NCBI GenBank assembly: GCA_900314635.1
Contig: OMVY01000005.1
Span: 62,001 to 126,000 of the forward strand
Length of the DNA: 64,000 nt
Origin: an uncultured Methanobrevibacter sp.
Lineage (GTDB): Archaea > Methanobacteriota > Methanobacteria > Methanobacteriales > Methanobacteriaceae
Reading direction: 5' to 3'
Position 1 is the stretch's first letter, and every line of letters begins with the position of its first letter. The notes under the pieces are model-generated. The model saw nothing but the letters and a program-made list of their open reading frames with translations, was not told the DNA's origin and ran no database searches. A program made the translations under genes and the position numbers. Positions 16,016 through 25,523 of this stretch are shown piece by piece.

Positions 16016-19000
16016 ATGTCTAAAATTTGTCCTAATTGTAGAAAAGAGAATGATAATAATTCAATCAACTGTGTCAAATGTCAAAATCCATTGGACATAA
16101 CTGATTTTATAAAAACAAAGAAATTTAAAAAAGATTCCTTTTCAAATATGGCCAACATAATCGGTAATGATAAGGAAAACGAAATAAATCAGGAAATAAT
16201 CGATTTCATCTACTTATATCAGGAATTTGCTGACTACGATAAAGAACTGAAATCACTGAAATCTTCCAAAATTGATTTAAGCAAATCCAAACAGTTTAAG
16301 GACAAATATGAAAAACCAATTAACCGTTTAAACCAATTTAAATACATCAACATCATTAAAGGAGATTCCGATTTAAAGAGGATGTTTTTGGAACTGAGCT
16401 CAATCAAACATTCCTTTAATGACTATGACAAGAAAATAGATGGCTTTAATAAGAGACTTGACGCTACATTGGAAAAAATAAGCGAAATAGACAAATTTGA
16501 AGAAGATCTTGAAACACTTCTTGGTGAAGATGAATATATAGATACTGAAAGAAAAGATCAAATCATCTACAACCATAAATTGACATATGATTATTTCGAC
16601 AGAAGGGAAATTTTAGAATTGCCTCTTGGAGACAAACAATCCAAAGTAGATTATTTGCTGAATAACTATAAAAATCTCAATTCTCTTGTAGAAAAGCACA
16701 ACAAGGAATTTGAGAAAAAGGAATTCCTCAAATCATTAAGCAGATATGAAATCACAATAGACAAGTTTAATGAGGAATTGGAGGAATTGAAGAAATCTGA
16801 CGAGTATATCGACGGAAGTAAGAAAAATCAAATACAATCAAAATATAAGGTTTCATATGATTATTTGGACAAGAATATTTACTCCGTATCCCTTGATTAT
16901 AAATTAAACAACAAAATAAATGATTTCTTAAATAAATATGACAATCTGGACAACTTTATCAGGAACATCAACAATAGCATTACATTGAAGAGAAAGGAAG
17001 AGGAAATCAATAGGAATTTAAATCAAGTAAAAGAGTTTAATAAGGATTTGGAGGAACTGTTAAGTTCTCCATTCTATGTAACTTGGAAGGATAAGAAAGA
17101 CTTGAAAGCAAAATATGAAAAAATATACAACATCATTCACCAAGGCAAAACTCAAGACAAGATTTCTTTAAAGCCTGAATTAAATAAGTTTTTAGATGAT
17201 TATAATCTCTTGGACTTCATCGTTGAAGATAGGAACAATAAGTTTGTAGAAAATGAACTTCTTGAGCATAAAGACTTGTTTGATGATATTGAGAACTTCA
17301 ATTTAACTGAAAAGGAATTAAAGGACCCTGAAAGGAAGATTAAGTCCTTGGATGAAAAGCAGAGAAGGGCAGTTGTTACTAATGAACTAAGCAATCAGAT
17401 AGTTGCAGGAGCAGGATGCGGAAAAACATTGACTGTTCTTGGAAAGGTGAGATATCTTATTGAAAGGAAGGGAATAAATCCTAATGAAATCCTTTGCCTG
17501 TCCTATTCAAACAAGTCTGTAAACGATTTGAAAGATAAGCTGCCCGATGGAATTTACACCTACACATTCCATGGACTGGGAAGATCCATCCTTTTGGCAA
17601 ATGACAGACCTGCAAGACCTGATGAGCATGCCTTGACTAACTTCATAAGAATTTACTTCAAGGAGAATGTCATCGAGAATGAGAAGCTATGTGAAAAAAT
17701 ACTTGAATTCTATGCATACTACCTATACAATCTAATTGATGAGGATGAGGTTTCATCTCTTGGAGAATTGTATGACATGGAGGAAGGAAGGGATTTCACC
17801 ACACTTAGAGAGCTTTATGGCAAAGACAAGGAAAAGGTTACATTGGACAACAGGACAGTTAAAAGCCTAGAAGAACTGGTCATTGCCAACTATTACTTTA
17901 TGCATCAAATAAATTATGAATACGAGCCTGCCTATAAGGTTGTCAATAAGAATTACAACTCACAAAAACAGTACATAAGCAATCTGATCTATAATGTTCC
18001 ATCAATCAATGAAATCCTGATAGAGGACCTATTGCTCAAGTCTGACGAAGAGCTTGAAGATTTGCTCGATGAAAACCCAGTATTAAGTGAATTATATGAT
18101 AACAATGATGACTTTATAGAATTGATTAGTTTAAAAGGTTTATTATACGATAATGAAGTGACAGAATCTGCAGGTTCCTCAGATGATGAGGAAGATGAAG
18201 TGACAGGATCTGCAGATTCATTAGATAATGAAGAAGATGAAGTGACAAAATCTCCAGATTCCTCAGATGATGAGGAAGATGAAGTGCCACTCACATATAT
18301 GCTGAAGGAATTCATAGAAAACTATGATGAGCTAATTCAGGGATTGGTATTTAACTTTAACTATGAGAAAATTCATGAAAAGGAAATTAAAAAATTCATG
18401 GATCAAATAGGAATAAAGGAAACTGAAATCAATAGGGAATATACTCCTGACTTCTATTTGCCTGATTATGACATTTACCATGAGCACTTTGGCGTGAACA
18501 GGAATTGTGAAGCCAAGTTTCTGGAAGGAGAGGAATCCAAAAAATATACTGAAGGCATAAAATGGAAAAGAAGTTTGCATAATGAAAAGGGAACAGAACT
18601 TCTTGAAACCTACTCCTATTATATGAAGGAAAACAGGCTGCTTCAAAGACTGGAGGAAAAGCTGAAAGATGAAGGAGTGGAAATAAAGGATGTTGACTTC
18701 AGATATCTGGTTTCTAAAATAGCTGAACGTGACGAAGTGAATAAATACAAGGACTTTATGAAACTAATCACCGGTTTCATAGAACTGTTTAAGGGAAACA
18801 ATTATACTGTGGATAAGTTTGATGAGTTCAGGGCCCATAACAACACAGAAGAAAACCAGTTCACTAAAAAGAGAAATGAACTGTTCCTGGACATTACAGA
18901 AGATGTGTTCATTTCCTATGAAAACTACCTTAAAGCCAATGAGAAAATCGACTTCAATGATATGATCAACCATGCCACAGCATTAGTGGAAGCAGGTAAG

Positions 19001-21553
19001 CTCAACAACAGGTACAAATACATCATTGTGGATGAATACCAAGACACATCATATACCCGGTATGACTTATTGAAGGCCATACAAAATGCTGTCTCTGCAA
19101 AGGTTTGTGTAGTGGGTGATGACTGGCAATCAATTTACAGATTCAGCGGATGTGATGTGAGCTTGTTTAAGGACTTTGAAAAGTTCTTCGAAAATCCTGA
19201 GATAATGACTATTGACACCACTTACAGGAATAGCCAGGAATTAATTGATATCAGTGGGGAATTCGTTAAAAAGAACCCTCAGCAAATACAGAAATCATTA
19301 AACTCAAAGAAAGACAATGGGGATGAGACAAAACCTGTCAAGATTGCTTACTACAATAAGAAAAGCACTGAAGAGAAGATAAAAGTCTTGGAATATGTTG
19401 TAAACAGGATTGCCAAGGATTCAAAGCAGATTTTGATTTTAGGCAGGAACAACTTCGATATAGATTCCTATTTAAGAGACAAGGACAGGGTTTCTCCATT
19501 CAGAGCAAAAGGAAATACTCATGACCAGATCATATATGAAGGAAATGAGGATTTGGAAATCAGATACATCACAGTCCATGGATCCAAAGGTTTGGAGGAG
19601 GATAATGTAATCCTAATCAATTTGGAAAACAAAGTGTCAGGATTCCCTAATCAAAAGGTGGATGACCCTATTTTGGATTTTGTCATTAGCGACAGCGACC
19701 AGTTTGAATATGGAGAAGAGCGCAGATTGTTCTATGTGGCATTAACAAGAACTAAAAACAATGTATATCTTCTTGCTCCCGAATCAGAAACTGACAAATC
19801 AGTATTTGTCAAGGAATTGGAAGAGGATATGGATAAATTGGACATAATCACCAAGGAGGAAATTTTTGGAGATGAAGAGGAAGCAATAAGCGAGAACCCT
19901 GATGAATTCATGAAGGACAAGAAGGTCTATTCAATTAAAACCAAATTGAAATGCCCTGTCTGTAAAAACGGAGAGATAAGTTTAGTTATTCTCAATAGAG
20001 GAAACAATAAAACATTATTGAAATTCTTTGAATGCTCTCATGACAGGTGCGAATGGGAAGGAGGATTCTACAATTCAGACATTGAATTTTTAGATGAGAT
20101 TGAGATTTGTCCTGACTGCGGAGCCATATTGCAACCCTTTGATGGAAAGTTCGGACCTTATTTGAGATGCAATAACAGGGAATGCGGCCATTCTGAAAAT
20201 ATGAGCGGAGAGAAATTGGAGAGATTCAATGAAATACTTAGAAAAATCGATGAGAACACCCCTAAGGAAATAGTCAAAACAGAACTGAAATGTCCGAAAT
20301 GTGGAGAAGGACATGTCCAATTGGAGATCAATAAGGAAGACGAGAAAAAGAGACATTTCAAATGCTCAAATGATTCATGTAACTGGAACGGAGGCAAGAC
20401 CTTCATTAAAAAAGAGGATTTGGATAAGGTTGAACCGTGTCCAAAGTGTGACGGATTGCTTGTTCCAAGAAAGGCAAAAAGTGGAAATTGCTTCATGGGC
20501 TGTTCAAACTACCCTAACTGTAAGGAAACCAAACCTATGGATGATGACAGTTCAGACAATTCTAATGAGAGGATTGCAACAAAACTGATCTGCCCAAGCT
20601 GTGGCAAGGGCAATGTCGTTGTTGAAATAAACAAGAAATCCAATTCAAAACACTTCAAGTGTTCAGAGGATAGCTGCAACTGGACTGGAGGAAGATTCAA
20701 TCAGGAAATTAAATACCTGGATTTCATTGAAGGATGTCCGAGCTGTGATGGAATCCTATACCCTAGAAAAGGGAAAAGAGGGTTGTTTTTAGGCTGTTCC
20801 AATTTCCCAAAGTGCAGGCAAACAAAGCAATTCAATGAAAATGAGGTTAAAAGTCAAATCAATCCACCTAAAACATCCCAAAGCACTGCTTCAAAACAGC
20901 ACGCTAAAGATGAAAGCGATTTTGAGGAGATAAAAACCAAGTTAATTTGTCCGGAATGCAACAGCGGAACTGTAATTCTTAAAAGGAATAAAAGAACAGG
21001 AAGGGGAAAGTTCGTCTGTTCACAATGCAAATATGATGGAGGAGACTTTAATCAGGATATTGATAAATTAAGCACTCTGGAATACTGCACTTCCCCAGGT
21101 TGTAATGGGTTGACATATATGGCAGCAGGGAAATTTGGAGAATTTAGGACATGCAGCAATTATTTTAAAACTAAGTGTGATGCAAATAGGAGTAAACAAA
21201 AACAAAGTAATTCAAACAACCCTAAATCTAATTATTCAAACACTTCAAGCAAAAGGAAAAATGTTGGTAAATATGATGCCATAGAAACTAAATTGGATTG
21301 TCCGATATGTGGAAATGGAAAGGTGACTTTATTGAAGAACAAGGAAACTGGAAAGGGATTCTTCAAATGTTCCAATGATAGCTGCAGCTATGAAGGAGGT
21401 CCATTCAATCAGGACACAATCTTATTGAAGTCATTGGATTACTGTCCAGTTCCAGGTTGCAATGGTCTCACATATGTTAAAAATGGGAAATATGGCCCAT
21501 TCAAGGTTTGCACCTATTATGTAAAGACAAAATGCAATGCAGGACGAAAATAA
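16016..21553 (+). CDS. Giant superfamily 1 helicase with PD-(D/E)XK-like insert and about ten C-terminal topoisomerase-type zinc fingers
   Basis: 1845 residues from the ATG at 16016, which follows AGGGG. Residues 1-30 are a zinc ribbon (CPNC...CVKC). Residues 60-450 are predicted coiled coils built of related repeats. The helicase begins with VAGAGCGKT (about 463-471). An acidic three-unit repeat lies at about 714-755. A segment with YTPDFYLPDYDIYHEHFG (about 808-828) looks like the nuclease-like insert of helicase IV-type enzymes. Then IIVDEYQDTS (about 1003), GDDWQSIYRFSG (about 1036), TVHGSKGLEEDNVI (about 1186) and FYVALTRTKNN (about 1238). From about 1310 to the end, five double zinc-finger units (CPxC...CxxxxC) resemble the C-terminal fingers of topoisomerase I. 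It probably binds and unwinds damaged or foreign DNA. Confidence 0.88.
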   Translation: MSKICPNCRKENDNNSINCVKCQNPLDITDFIKTKKFKKDSFSNMANIIGNDKENEINQEIIDFIYLYQEFADYDKELKSLKSSKIDLSKSKQFKDKYEKPINRLNQFKYINIIKGDSDLKRMFLELSSIKHSFNDYDKKIDGFNKRLDATLEKISEIDKFEEDLETLLGEDEYIDTERKDQIIYNHKLTYDYFDRREILELPLGDKQSKVDYLLNNYKNLNSLVEKHNKEFEKKEFLKSLSRYEITIDKFNEELEELKKSDEYIDGSKKNQIQSKYKVSYDYLDKNIYSVSLDYKLNNKINDFLNKYDNLDNFIRNINNSITLKRKEEEINRNLNQVKEFNKDLEELLSSPFYVTWKDKKDLKAKYEKIYNIIHQGKTQDKISLKPELNKFLDDYNLLDFIVEDRNNKFVENELLEHKDLFDDIENFNLTEKELKDPERKIKSLDEKQRRAVVTNELSNQIVAGAGCGKTLTVLGKVRYLIERKGINPNEILCLSYSNKSVNDLKDKLPDGIYTYTFHGLGRSILLANDRPARPDEHALTNFIRIYFKENVIENEKLCEKILEFYAYYLYNLIDEDEVSSLGELYDMEEGRDFTTLRELYGKDKEKVTLDNRTVKSLEELVIANYYFMHQINYEYEPAYKVVNKNYNSQKQYISNLIYNVPSINEILIEDLLLKSDEELEDLLDENPVLSELYDNNDDFIELISLKGLLYDNEVTESAGSSDDEEDEVTGSADSLDNEEDEVTKSPDSSDDEEDEVPLTYMLKEFIENYDELIQGLVFNFNYEKIHEKEIKKFMDQIGIKETEINREYTPDFYLPDYDIYHEHFGVNRNCEAKFLEGEESKKYTEGIKWKRSLHNEKGTELLETYSYYMKENRLLQRLEEKLKDEGVEIKDVDFRYLVSKIAERDEVNKYKDFMKLITGFIELFKGNNYTVDKFDEFRAHNNTEENQFTKKRNELFLDITEDVFISYENYLKANEKIDFNDMINHATALVEAGKLNNRYKYIIVDEYQDTSYTRYDLLKAIQNAVSAKVCVVGDDWQSIYRFSGCDVSLFKDFEKFFENPEIMTIDTTYRNSQELIDISGEFVKKNPQQIQKSLNSKKDNGDETKPVKIAYYNKKSTEEKIKVLEYVVNRIAKDSKQILILGRNNFDIDSYLRDKDRVSPFRAKGNTHDQIIYEGNEDLEIRYITVHGSKGLEEDNVILINLENKVSGFPNQKVDDPILDFVISDSDQFEYGEERRLFYVALTRTKNNVYLLAPESETDKSVFVKELEEDMDKLDIITKEEIFGDEEEAISENPDEFMKDKKVYSIKTKLKCPVCKNGEISLVILNRGNNKTLLKFFECSHDRCEWEGGFYNSDIEFLDEIEICPDCGAILQPFDGKFGPYLRCNNRECGHSENMSGEKLERFNEILRKIDENTPKEIVKTELKCPKCGEGHVQLEINKEDEKKRHFKCSNDSCNWNGGKTFIKKEDLDKVEPCPKCDGLLVPRKAKSGNCFMGCSNYPNCKETKPMDDDSSDNSNERIATKLICPSCGKGNVVVEINKKSNSKHFKCSEDSCNWTGGRFNQEIKYLDFIEGCPSCDGILYPRKGKRGLFLGCSNFPKCRQTKQFNENEVKSQINPPKTSQSTASKQHAKDESDFEEIKTKLICPECNSGTVILKRNKRTGRGKFVCSQCKYDGGDFNQDIDKLSTLEYCTSPGCNGLTYMAAGKFGEFRTCSNYFKTKCDANRSKQKQSNSNNPKSNYSNTSSKRKNVGKYDAIETKLDCPICGNGKVTLLKNKETGKGFFKCSNDSCSYEGGPFNQDTILLKSLDYCPVPGCNGLTYVKNGKYGPFKVCTYYVKTKCNAGRK
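18155..18280. repeat. 42-bp coding repeat, three copies
   Basis: Copies start at 18155, 18197 and 18239 and encode EVTxSxxSxDxEED. They add an acidic, flexible loop inside the helicase and keep the frame. Confidence 0.9.
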
Positions 21554-21993
21554 GCAAAGATATTGGGAATGATTTTTTTAATGGTTTCTGGGAGGATATT
21601 AGGAAAAAGTTTATTCTAGAATTCCTTATGTCACTCCTATAGAAATATTGGAAAGCAAGTAATTAATAAGGGCCATATTACAGCCCAATTAATATCTTCA
21701 GTTTTTTCAATTTTTCCATTATCTATTTTTTATTTTTAGGACTTTTCACCCTACAAGTTTAAAATTACTTCGTTATTTATTAAAAAACAAAGATAGCTGC
21801 GGCCATTATTGCCACTCATTAACAACTGGAGGATTTAAAACCAGGTATTTGCATTTGCAATAGGCATTGTAATTCTTTATTTTAGGGTAATTTTTAAAAT
21901 ACGGTAAGTGTTTTAAAATAAGATATAATTTAAATGGTTAATTTAAAAAGTAAAAAAGGCATTATTAAAAAAATTTAAGATTCCATTAGAACT
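21554..21993. other. 440-bp gap with possible gene remnants
   Basis: No intact gene. A short frame near 21622-21663 reads PYVTPIEILESK and stops, and near 21845 a short hydrophobic frame reads FAFAIGIVILYF. They look like the ends of decayed genes but are too short to identify. Confidence 0.35.
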
Positions 21994-22119
21994 CTAGTAA
22001 AATTCATCATCTTCGTCAAATCCACCTAGATCTGGGCTGTCTGAAAGGTCAGAACCACAGTTTTCACAAACTACTGCATCTAAGGGATTCAAATGTCCGC
22101 ATACATTACAAGTAATCAT
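21994..22119 (-). CDS. 41-residue zinc-ribbon microprotein with acidic tail
   Basis: ATG at 22119 preceded by GAGGTG at five bases, stop TAG at 21994. The sequence MITCNVCGHLNPLDAVVCEN continues CGSDLS and an acidic tail ending DEDDEFY. Two CxxC knuckles (CNVC and CENC) form a complete zinc ribbon of the type that opens many larger proteins in this window. The strong start signal makes it likely to be expressed. Partner unknown. Confidence 0.7.
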   Translation of the reverse strand: MITCNVCGHLNPLDAVVCENCGSDLSDSPDLGGFDEDDEFY

Positions 22120-22236
22120 TATTTCACCTCTAAATAATTTAATTATTAAGGATTGCTTTTATATAAATCTATTGAATTGATTGAAATAGCTTTTCCTATT
22201 ATCCTTTTTGTCTATGAATTGATATTCCGAACATGA

Positions 22237-22252
22237 GTAATTTTAAAATTAC
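22237..22252. promoter_or_regulatory. Palindrome GTAATTTTAAAATTAC, possible HxlR operator
   Basis: A perfect 16-bp palindrome 38 bp before the ATG of the decayed NTF2-like gene. The same element with one change lies before the HxlR-like gene at 23047-23062, which suggests a common regulator. Confidence 0.5.
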
Positions 22253-22289
22253 ATATTATTTTTAACTAATGATTTAAAAATTACTTATT

Positions 22290-22648
22290 ATGAGATTTGA
22301 AATTAGCGAATATGAATCTGTCCATAAAGCAGCTAAAAAATTCCTAAAAAGTGTAGAGAGAAAAGCAAATATGCTGGAGAGTTATTCGTTGAAACAACTT
22401 ATTCGGATACCTGGATGGAACTCTGGAACATGGCTCCATTGAACAGTTCTATGACAATGCAGACAGTTTGCCGCAAGTAATGAATTCAATGCAAGAATTG
22501 AGGTATTGCTTTTAGAAGAAACATTGGCTTTGTAAGAGTAATTGAGGAAAGCCGGGGCGGAAATAGATTTCACAGATGTTCACTCATGCTGAAGATGGAT
22601 GGTGAATGGAAAGCGGTTGCAAAGGCATATAATCAAAATTCAAACACC
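22290..22648 (+). pseudogene. Decayed NTF2-like (lumazine-binding-like) gene
   Basis: The first frame reads MRFEISEYESVHKAAKKFLK and soon shifts. Pieces in other frames read GSIEQFYDNADSLP, then NARIEVLLLEETL and FTDVHSCLKMDGEW-like segments and KAVAKAYNQNSNT, in the order expected of a SnoaL/lumazine-binding-like (PF12893-type) protein. Several frameshifts and stops separate them, so it is non-functional. Confidence 0.55.
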
Positions 22649-22958
22649 ATTCAATAATGAAAATGGCTACATTGTGGTTTTAGCATCGCCGTGGTATTAC
22701 CGGCATATTTCAGGATTCCTCAAAAACGCATTTGACCCCTTGTTCGCCGTTGCAGAATGTGACAACTACAAAAATCCAGTAAAAGACAGAATCCTCATAA
22801 TGATGGCGAAGGTGCTTGATTTGAAGAAAGCGAAATCTGGCATGACAATCTGGAAAAGCATTGGAAAAATATTTTGCAGCCATGTGACACAACCAGAATA
22901 TACCGAAGGCAAAGGGGAATTAAAACAAGCCTATGAACTTGGAAAATCAATTAAATAA
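22649..22958 (+). pseudogene. Flavodoxin/NADPH-dependent FMN reductase-like fragment
   Basis: A frame open to 22958 contains YIVVLASPWYYRHISGFLKN and AFDPLFAVAE, similar to the part of flavodoxin-like reductases that contacts FMN (SPxYY...K.F.D). It is joined in frame to the end of the NTF2-like remnant and lacks the N-terminal FMN phosphate loop, so it is a truncated fragment. Confidence 0.45.
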
Positions 22959-23046
22959 AAAAAATAGTTATCTATGTTTTTTAATCTTTTTTTATAATTT
23001 GAATACTGGAATCTATCACCAGTTAACATTTCACCATCAGAATTCT

Positions 23047-23062
23047 GTAATTCTAAAATTAC
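23047..23062. promoter_or_regulatory. Near-palindrome GTAATTCTAAAATTAC before the HxlR-like gene
   Basis: Differs at one base from the palindrome at 22237-22252 and lies 38 bp before the HxlR-like start, a fitting place for autoregulation. Confidence 0.5.
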
Positions 23063-23100
23063 CTATAAATTAATAATCTCAAAAAAACATATAATTATAT

Positions 23101-23480
23101 ATGGATATTGATGATATTTGTCCGGTTAGCGAGGCATTGGATTTCTTTCAAAGAAAATGGGTTTTATGCCTAATTTCAGATATGTTCAATGGATGCAAGC
23201 ATTTCACTGATTTTCAAAAGGCAAATCCTAACATTAGCAATTCTGTACTCTCCCAAACCCTAAAATACATGGAAGAGATGGAACTTGTTGAAAAACATCA
23301 AATAGATGCTAAAACATGTAACAAAAAGAATATAAATTAACTGAGAAAGGATTGAAAGTGAATAGGATTCTTTATGAATTAACAATTTTCTCATAGACCG
23401 AACTGGATTGTTCAAAGCTTAACAGTCAAACCAAACAGGCAAATTTAGACAAATACAATAAGATATTGGACATTGATTAG
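23101..23480 (+). pseudogene. HxlR family winged-helix regulator, frameshifted
   Basis: The first 70 residues are clear HxlR: CPVSEALDFFQRKWVLCLIS, then FTDFQKANPNISNSVLSQTL and KYMEEMELVEK. The frame ends at 23340. A different frame continues the family (EYKLTEKGLKVNRILYEL), then stops at TAG 23395 and continues again as TELDCSKLNSQ to 23480. At least one frameshift and one nonsense codon make it a pseudogene. It probably regulated the decayed genes upstream, and HxlR proteins often sense thiol-reactive or aldehyde stress. Confidence 0.75.
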
Positions 23481-24025
23481 AAAAATTATAGTAATCAAGT
23501 AGAATACTTAACATAATGCTTTTCAACTCTTTTTATTTCAGTTATAAGACATTGCCTCTCATTTATATACAGATTCACTTAAAAAACAGATTCGGATTCA
23601 CTTAAACAATCAGATATATTGCACAGATGTGTTTTATATGTTCTATCCACTATCATATTCAATAAATGTGATAGAAATATGACCATACTTTTTTTAAATA
23701 TTTTCCCTTTAGTTCAAGCTTGCTTTATATTTAAAGCAGGCATCATTATTCGTTATATTAATTATGACAAATTAATTTACATATATCTTGAATTAAGTAA
23801 ATCGATTAAGTATGTTAAAATAATTATAACTTATTTTATTATGTGTATGATAAGATTATTATAACTTATAAAATTCATTTTTTATATCGTATTTGAAAAA
23901 AGACTTTAATTAAAAAAATTTAATTTTTAACATATCCAAGTATACCTGATTAACAAAAATCTATAAAATTAGGTATAACCTTATCCGAATATGATCGAAT
24001 TGACAAAAATATGGAAAAATTAGCA
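23481..24025. other. 545-bp AT-rich gap
   Basis: No gene that I can support. An 81-codon frame at 23619-23864 has no ribosome binding site and no recognisable protein character. Confidence 0.4.
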
Positions 24026-24181
24026 TTAAAATTGAATTATGCCAACTAGAATCAAAATAAAGATTATAGTTCCAATAACAATTAGAAAAGTGGTTAAAAT
24101 CATAACTCCATTAATAAATAAAAATAGCTTTGCCTTATTTTCCGGATCTTTAATAAACTGGTCCCAAGGATTTCTTTGCAT
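24026..24181 (-). CDS. Small single-pass membrane protein
   Basis: 51 residues from the ATG at 24181, which follows AAGGTGT four bases upstream. The N-terminal 25 residues are polar (MQRNPWDQFIKDPENKAKLF), followed by a long hydrophobic stretch to the C-terminus. An ATG at 24217 would add 12 residues but lacks a ribosome binding site. Function unknown. Confidence 0.6.
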   Translation of the reverse strand: MQRNPWDQFIKDPENKAKLFLFINGVMILTTFLIVIGTIIFILILVGIIQF

Positions 24182-24305
24182 CTTCACACCTTTTAAATCA
24201 CGCTTTAAATAAAGCATTATTTTATCATTAATTAATTTATGATTTATTAAGTTGTCTATTTGTTGATAAATTGATAAAAAAAGACAAAAATAGTTAAAAA
24301 TTGAG

Positions 24306-24377
24306 TAGTCCCGAGCGGAGTCGAACCGCCGTCTCCGGGTCCAAAGCCTAGAAGGATTACCACTACCCCACGGGACT
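24306..24377 (-). tRNA. tRNA-Gln (anticodon TTG)
   Basis: On the minus strand the sequence begins AGTCCCG and ends CGGGACT plus discriminator A, forming a perfect 7-bp acceptor stem. The anticodon loop CTTTGGA gives TTG, decoding CAA (Gln). The T arm is GGCGG-TTCGACT-CCGCT. CCA is not encoded. No intron is seen. Confidence 0.93.
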
Positions 24378-24735
24378 ATACAACATACTTTATTTTGTTA
24401 AACATTATATATAAACTTAACTAATTTTTAGATATCAATGAACTGATTAAAAGCTTTAATTTATTCATATGAGATGTTTAAAAAAAGAAAAGATAAAAAA
24501 ATTACAAAGAATCTCAAAAGTTCATATGTGTAGACTCAAAAATAAAAAAATTTCATAATATTAAAAACACGTTAGACCCAAAAATAGAAAAAATTACAAT
24601 AGATCATAACAATTATAAGTCTTAAAAATAGTAAAAAATCGAATAAAATCAATTACAAAAATAAAAACTTGTAAAAAAAAATAAAAAAAGTAAAAAAATT
24701 TAGATTGCAAAAATGCATTCTAAATTTAATTTAAT
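24378..24735. other. 358-bp A-rich gap between the ATP synthase operon and tRNA-Gln
   Basis: Extremely A-rich and without open frames of note. It should contain the end of the ATP synthase transcript and the tRNA promoter. I see no clear hairpin. Confidence 0.4.
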
Positions 24736-25410
24736 TTATTCTGCTTGAGCTTTTTCCTTAGCTTTCGCTTCGTTTTTCTCAATAGTAGATCTAATCATCT
24801 TCATTCTTACGAAGTTTTCCCTTTCCATCTCCTGCAGTCTCATGTCAATGGACTTTACAGTAGCCTGGAGTCTTGGAATCATAATGTGCTCAAGAGAGTT
24901 TACTCTACGCTTGGTAGCTTCAATCTCATCAGCTAAAAGATAGATTGTCTTTTCAATCTCACCAAGTTCAATGATGTGGCCTAAAGCTACTTCAAATAAT
25001 TTAGCAGCTTCGTCCAATTGAACAGAGGTGTTAGCCAAATCATATCCTCTTTCAACCAGATTTCTTGATTCCATTTCCATATTGGTTATAGGTACGGAAA
25101 CTCCCATAATACTTCTTGAAGAAATATCTACTTTAACAGATTCCTTAACAGATAACGCTGCCTTTTGAACAGCTAAATCACCCATTGTAATCTGAGCTTC
25201 GGTAAGTGCTTCATATGCATTGAAAAGGTTTTTCTCTGCATTTTCCCTTGCACCTTCCACTCTATCCAAGATATCGAAGAACTCTTTAATCAAAGCATCA
25301 CGCTTCTGCTTGAGCAGACCGTGACCCTTTACAGCAAGAGCTTCCCTCTTTTTAAGAGCAAGCAACTCCATACGTGTAGGGTTAATTCCATCTAGTATTT
25401 CTTCAGCCAT
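24736..25410 (-). CDS. atpD: A1AO ATP synthase subunit D (central stalk)
   Basis: 224 residues from the ATG at 25410 ([20 protein letters not shown]), preceded by GGAGGAT. The conserved [14 protein letters not shown] and the C-terminal coiled-coil stretch [16 protein letters not shown]-like (here [19 protein letters not shown]) identify the family. Subunit D is the long antiparallel coiled coil that rotates inside the A3B3 head and couples it to the membrane ring. It is the last gene of the operon, about 110 bp after atpB. Confidence 0.96.
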   Translation of the reverse strand: MAEEILDGINPTRMELLALKKREALAVKGHGLLKQKRDALIKEFFDILDRVEGARENAEKNLFNAYEALTEAQITMGDLAVQKAALSVKESVKVDISSRSIMGVSVPITNMEMESRNLVERGYDLANTSVQLDEAAKLFEVALGHIIELGEIEKTIYLLADEIEATKRRVNSLEHIMIPRLQATVKSIDMRLQEMERENFVRMKMIRSTIEKNEAKAKEKAQAE

Positions 25411-25523
25411 ACTATCCTCCATAAGATAATACAAACCAACTTAAAATAGAATAAATAGCTTATAAATGATTTTTGATTAAAATAAATTTAATCCCTAGTT
25501 CCATTTAATAAGCGCTTATAAAT

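Noticed and set aside
23619-23864. 81-codon hydrophobic open frame
   Set aside because: No ribosome binding site, random-looking AT-rich content and no recognisable motif.
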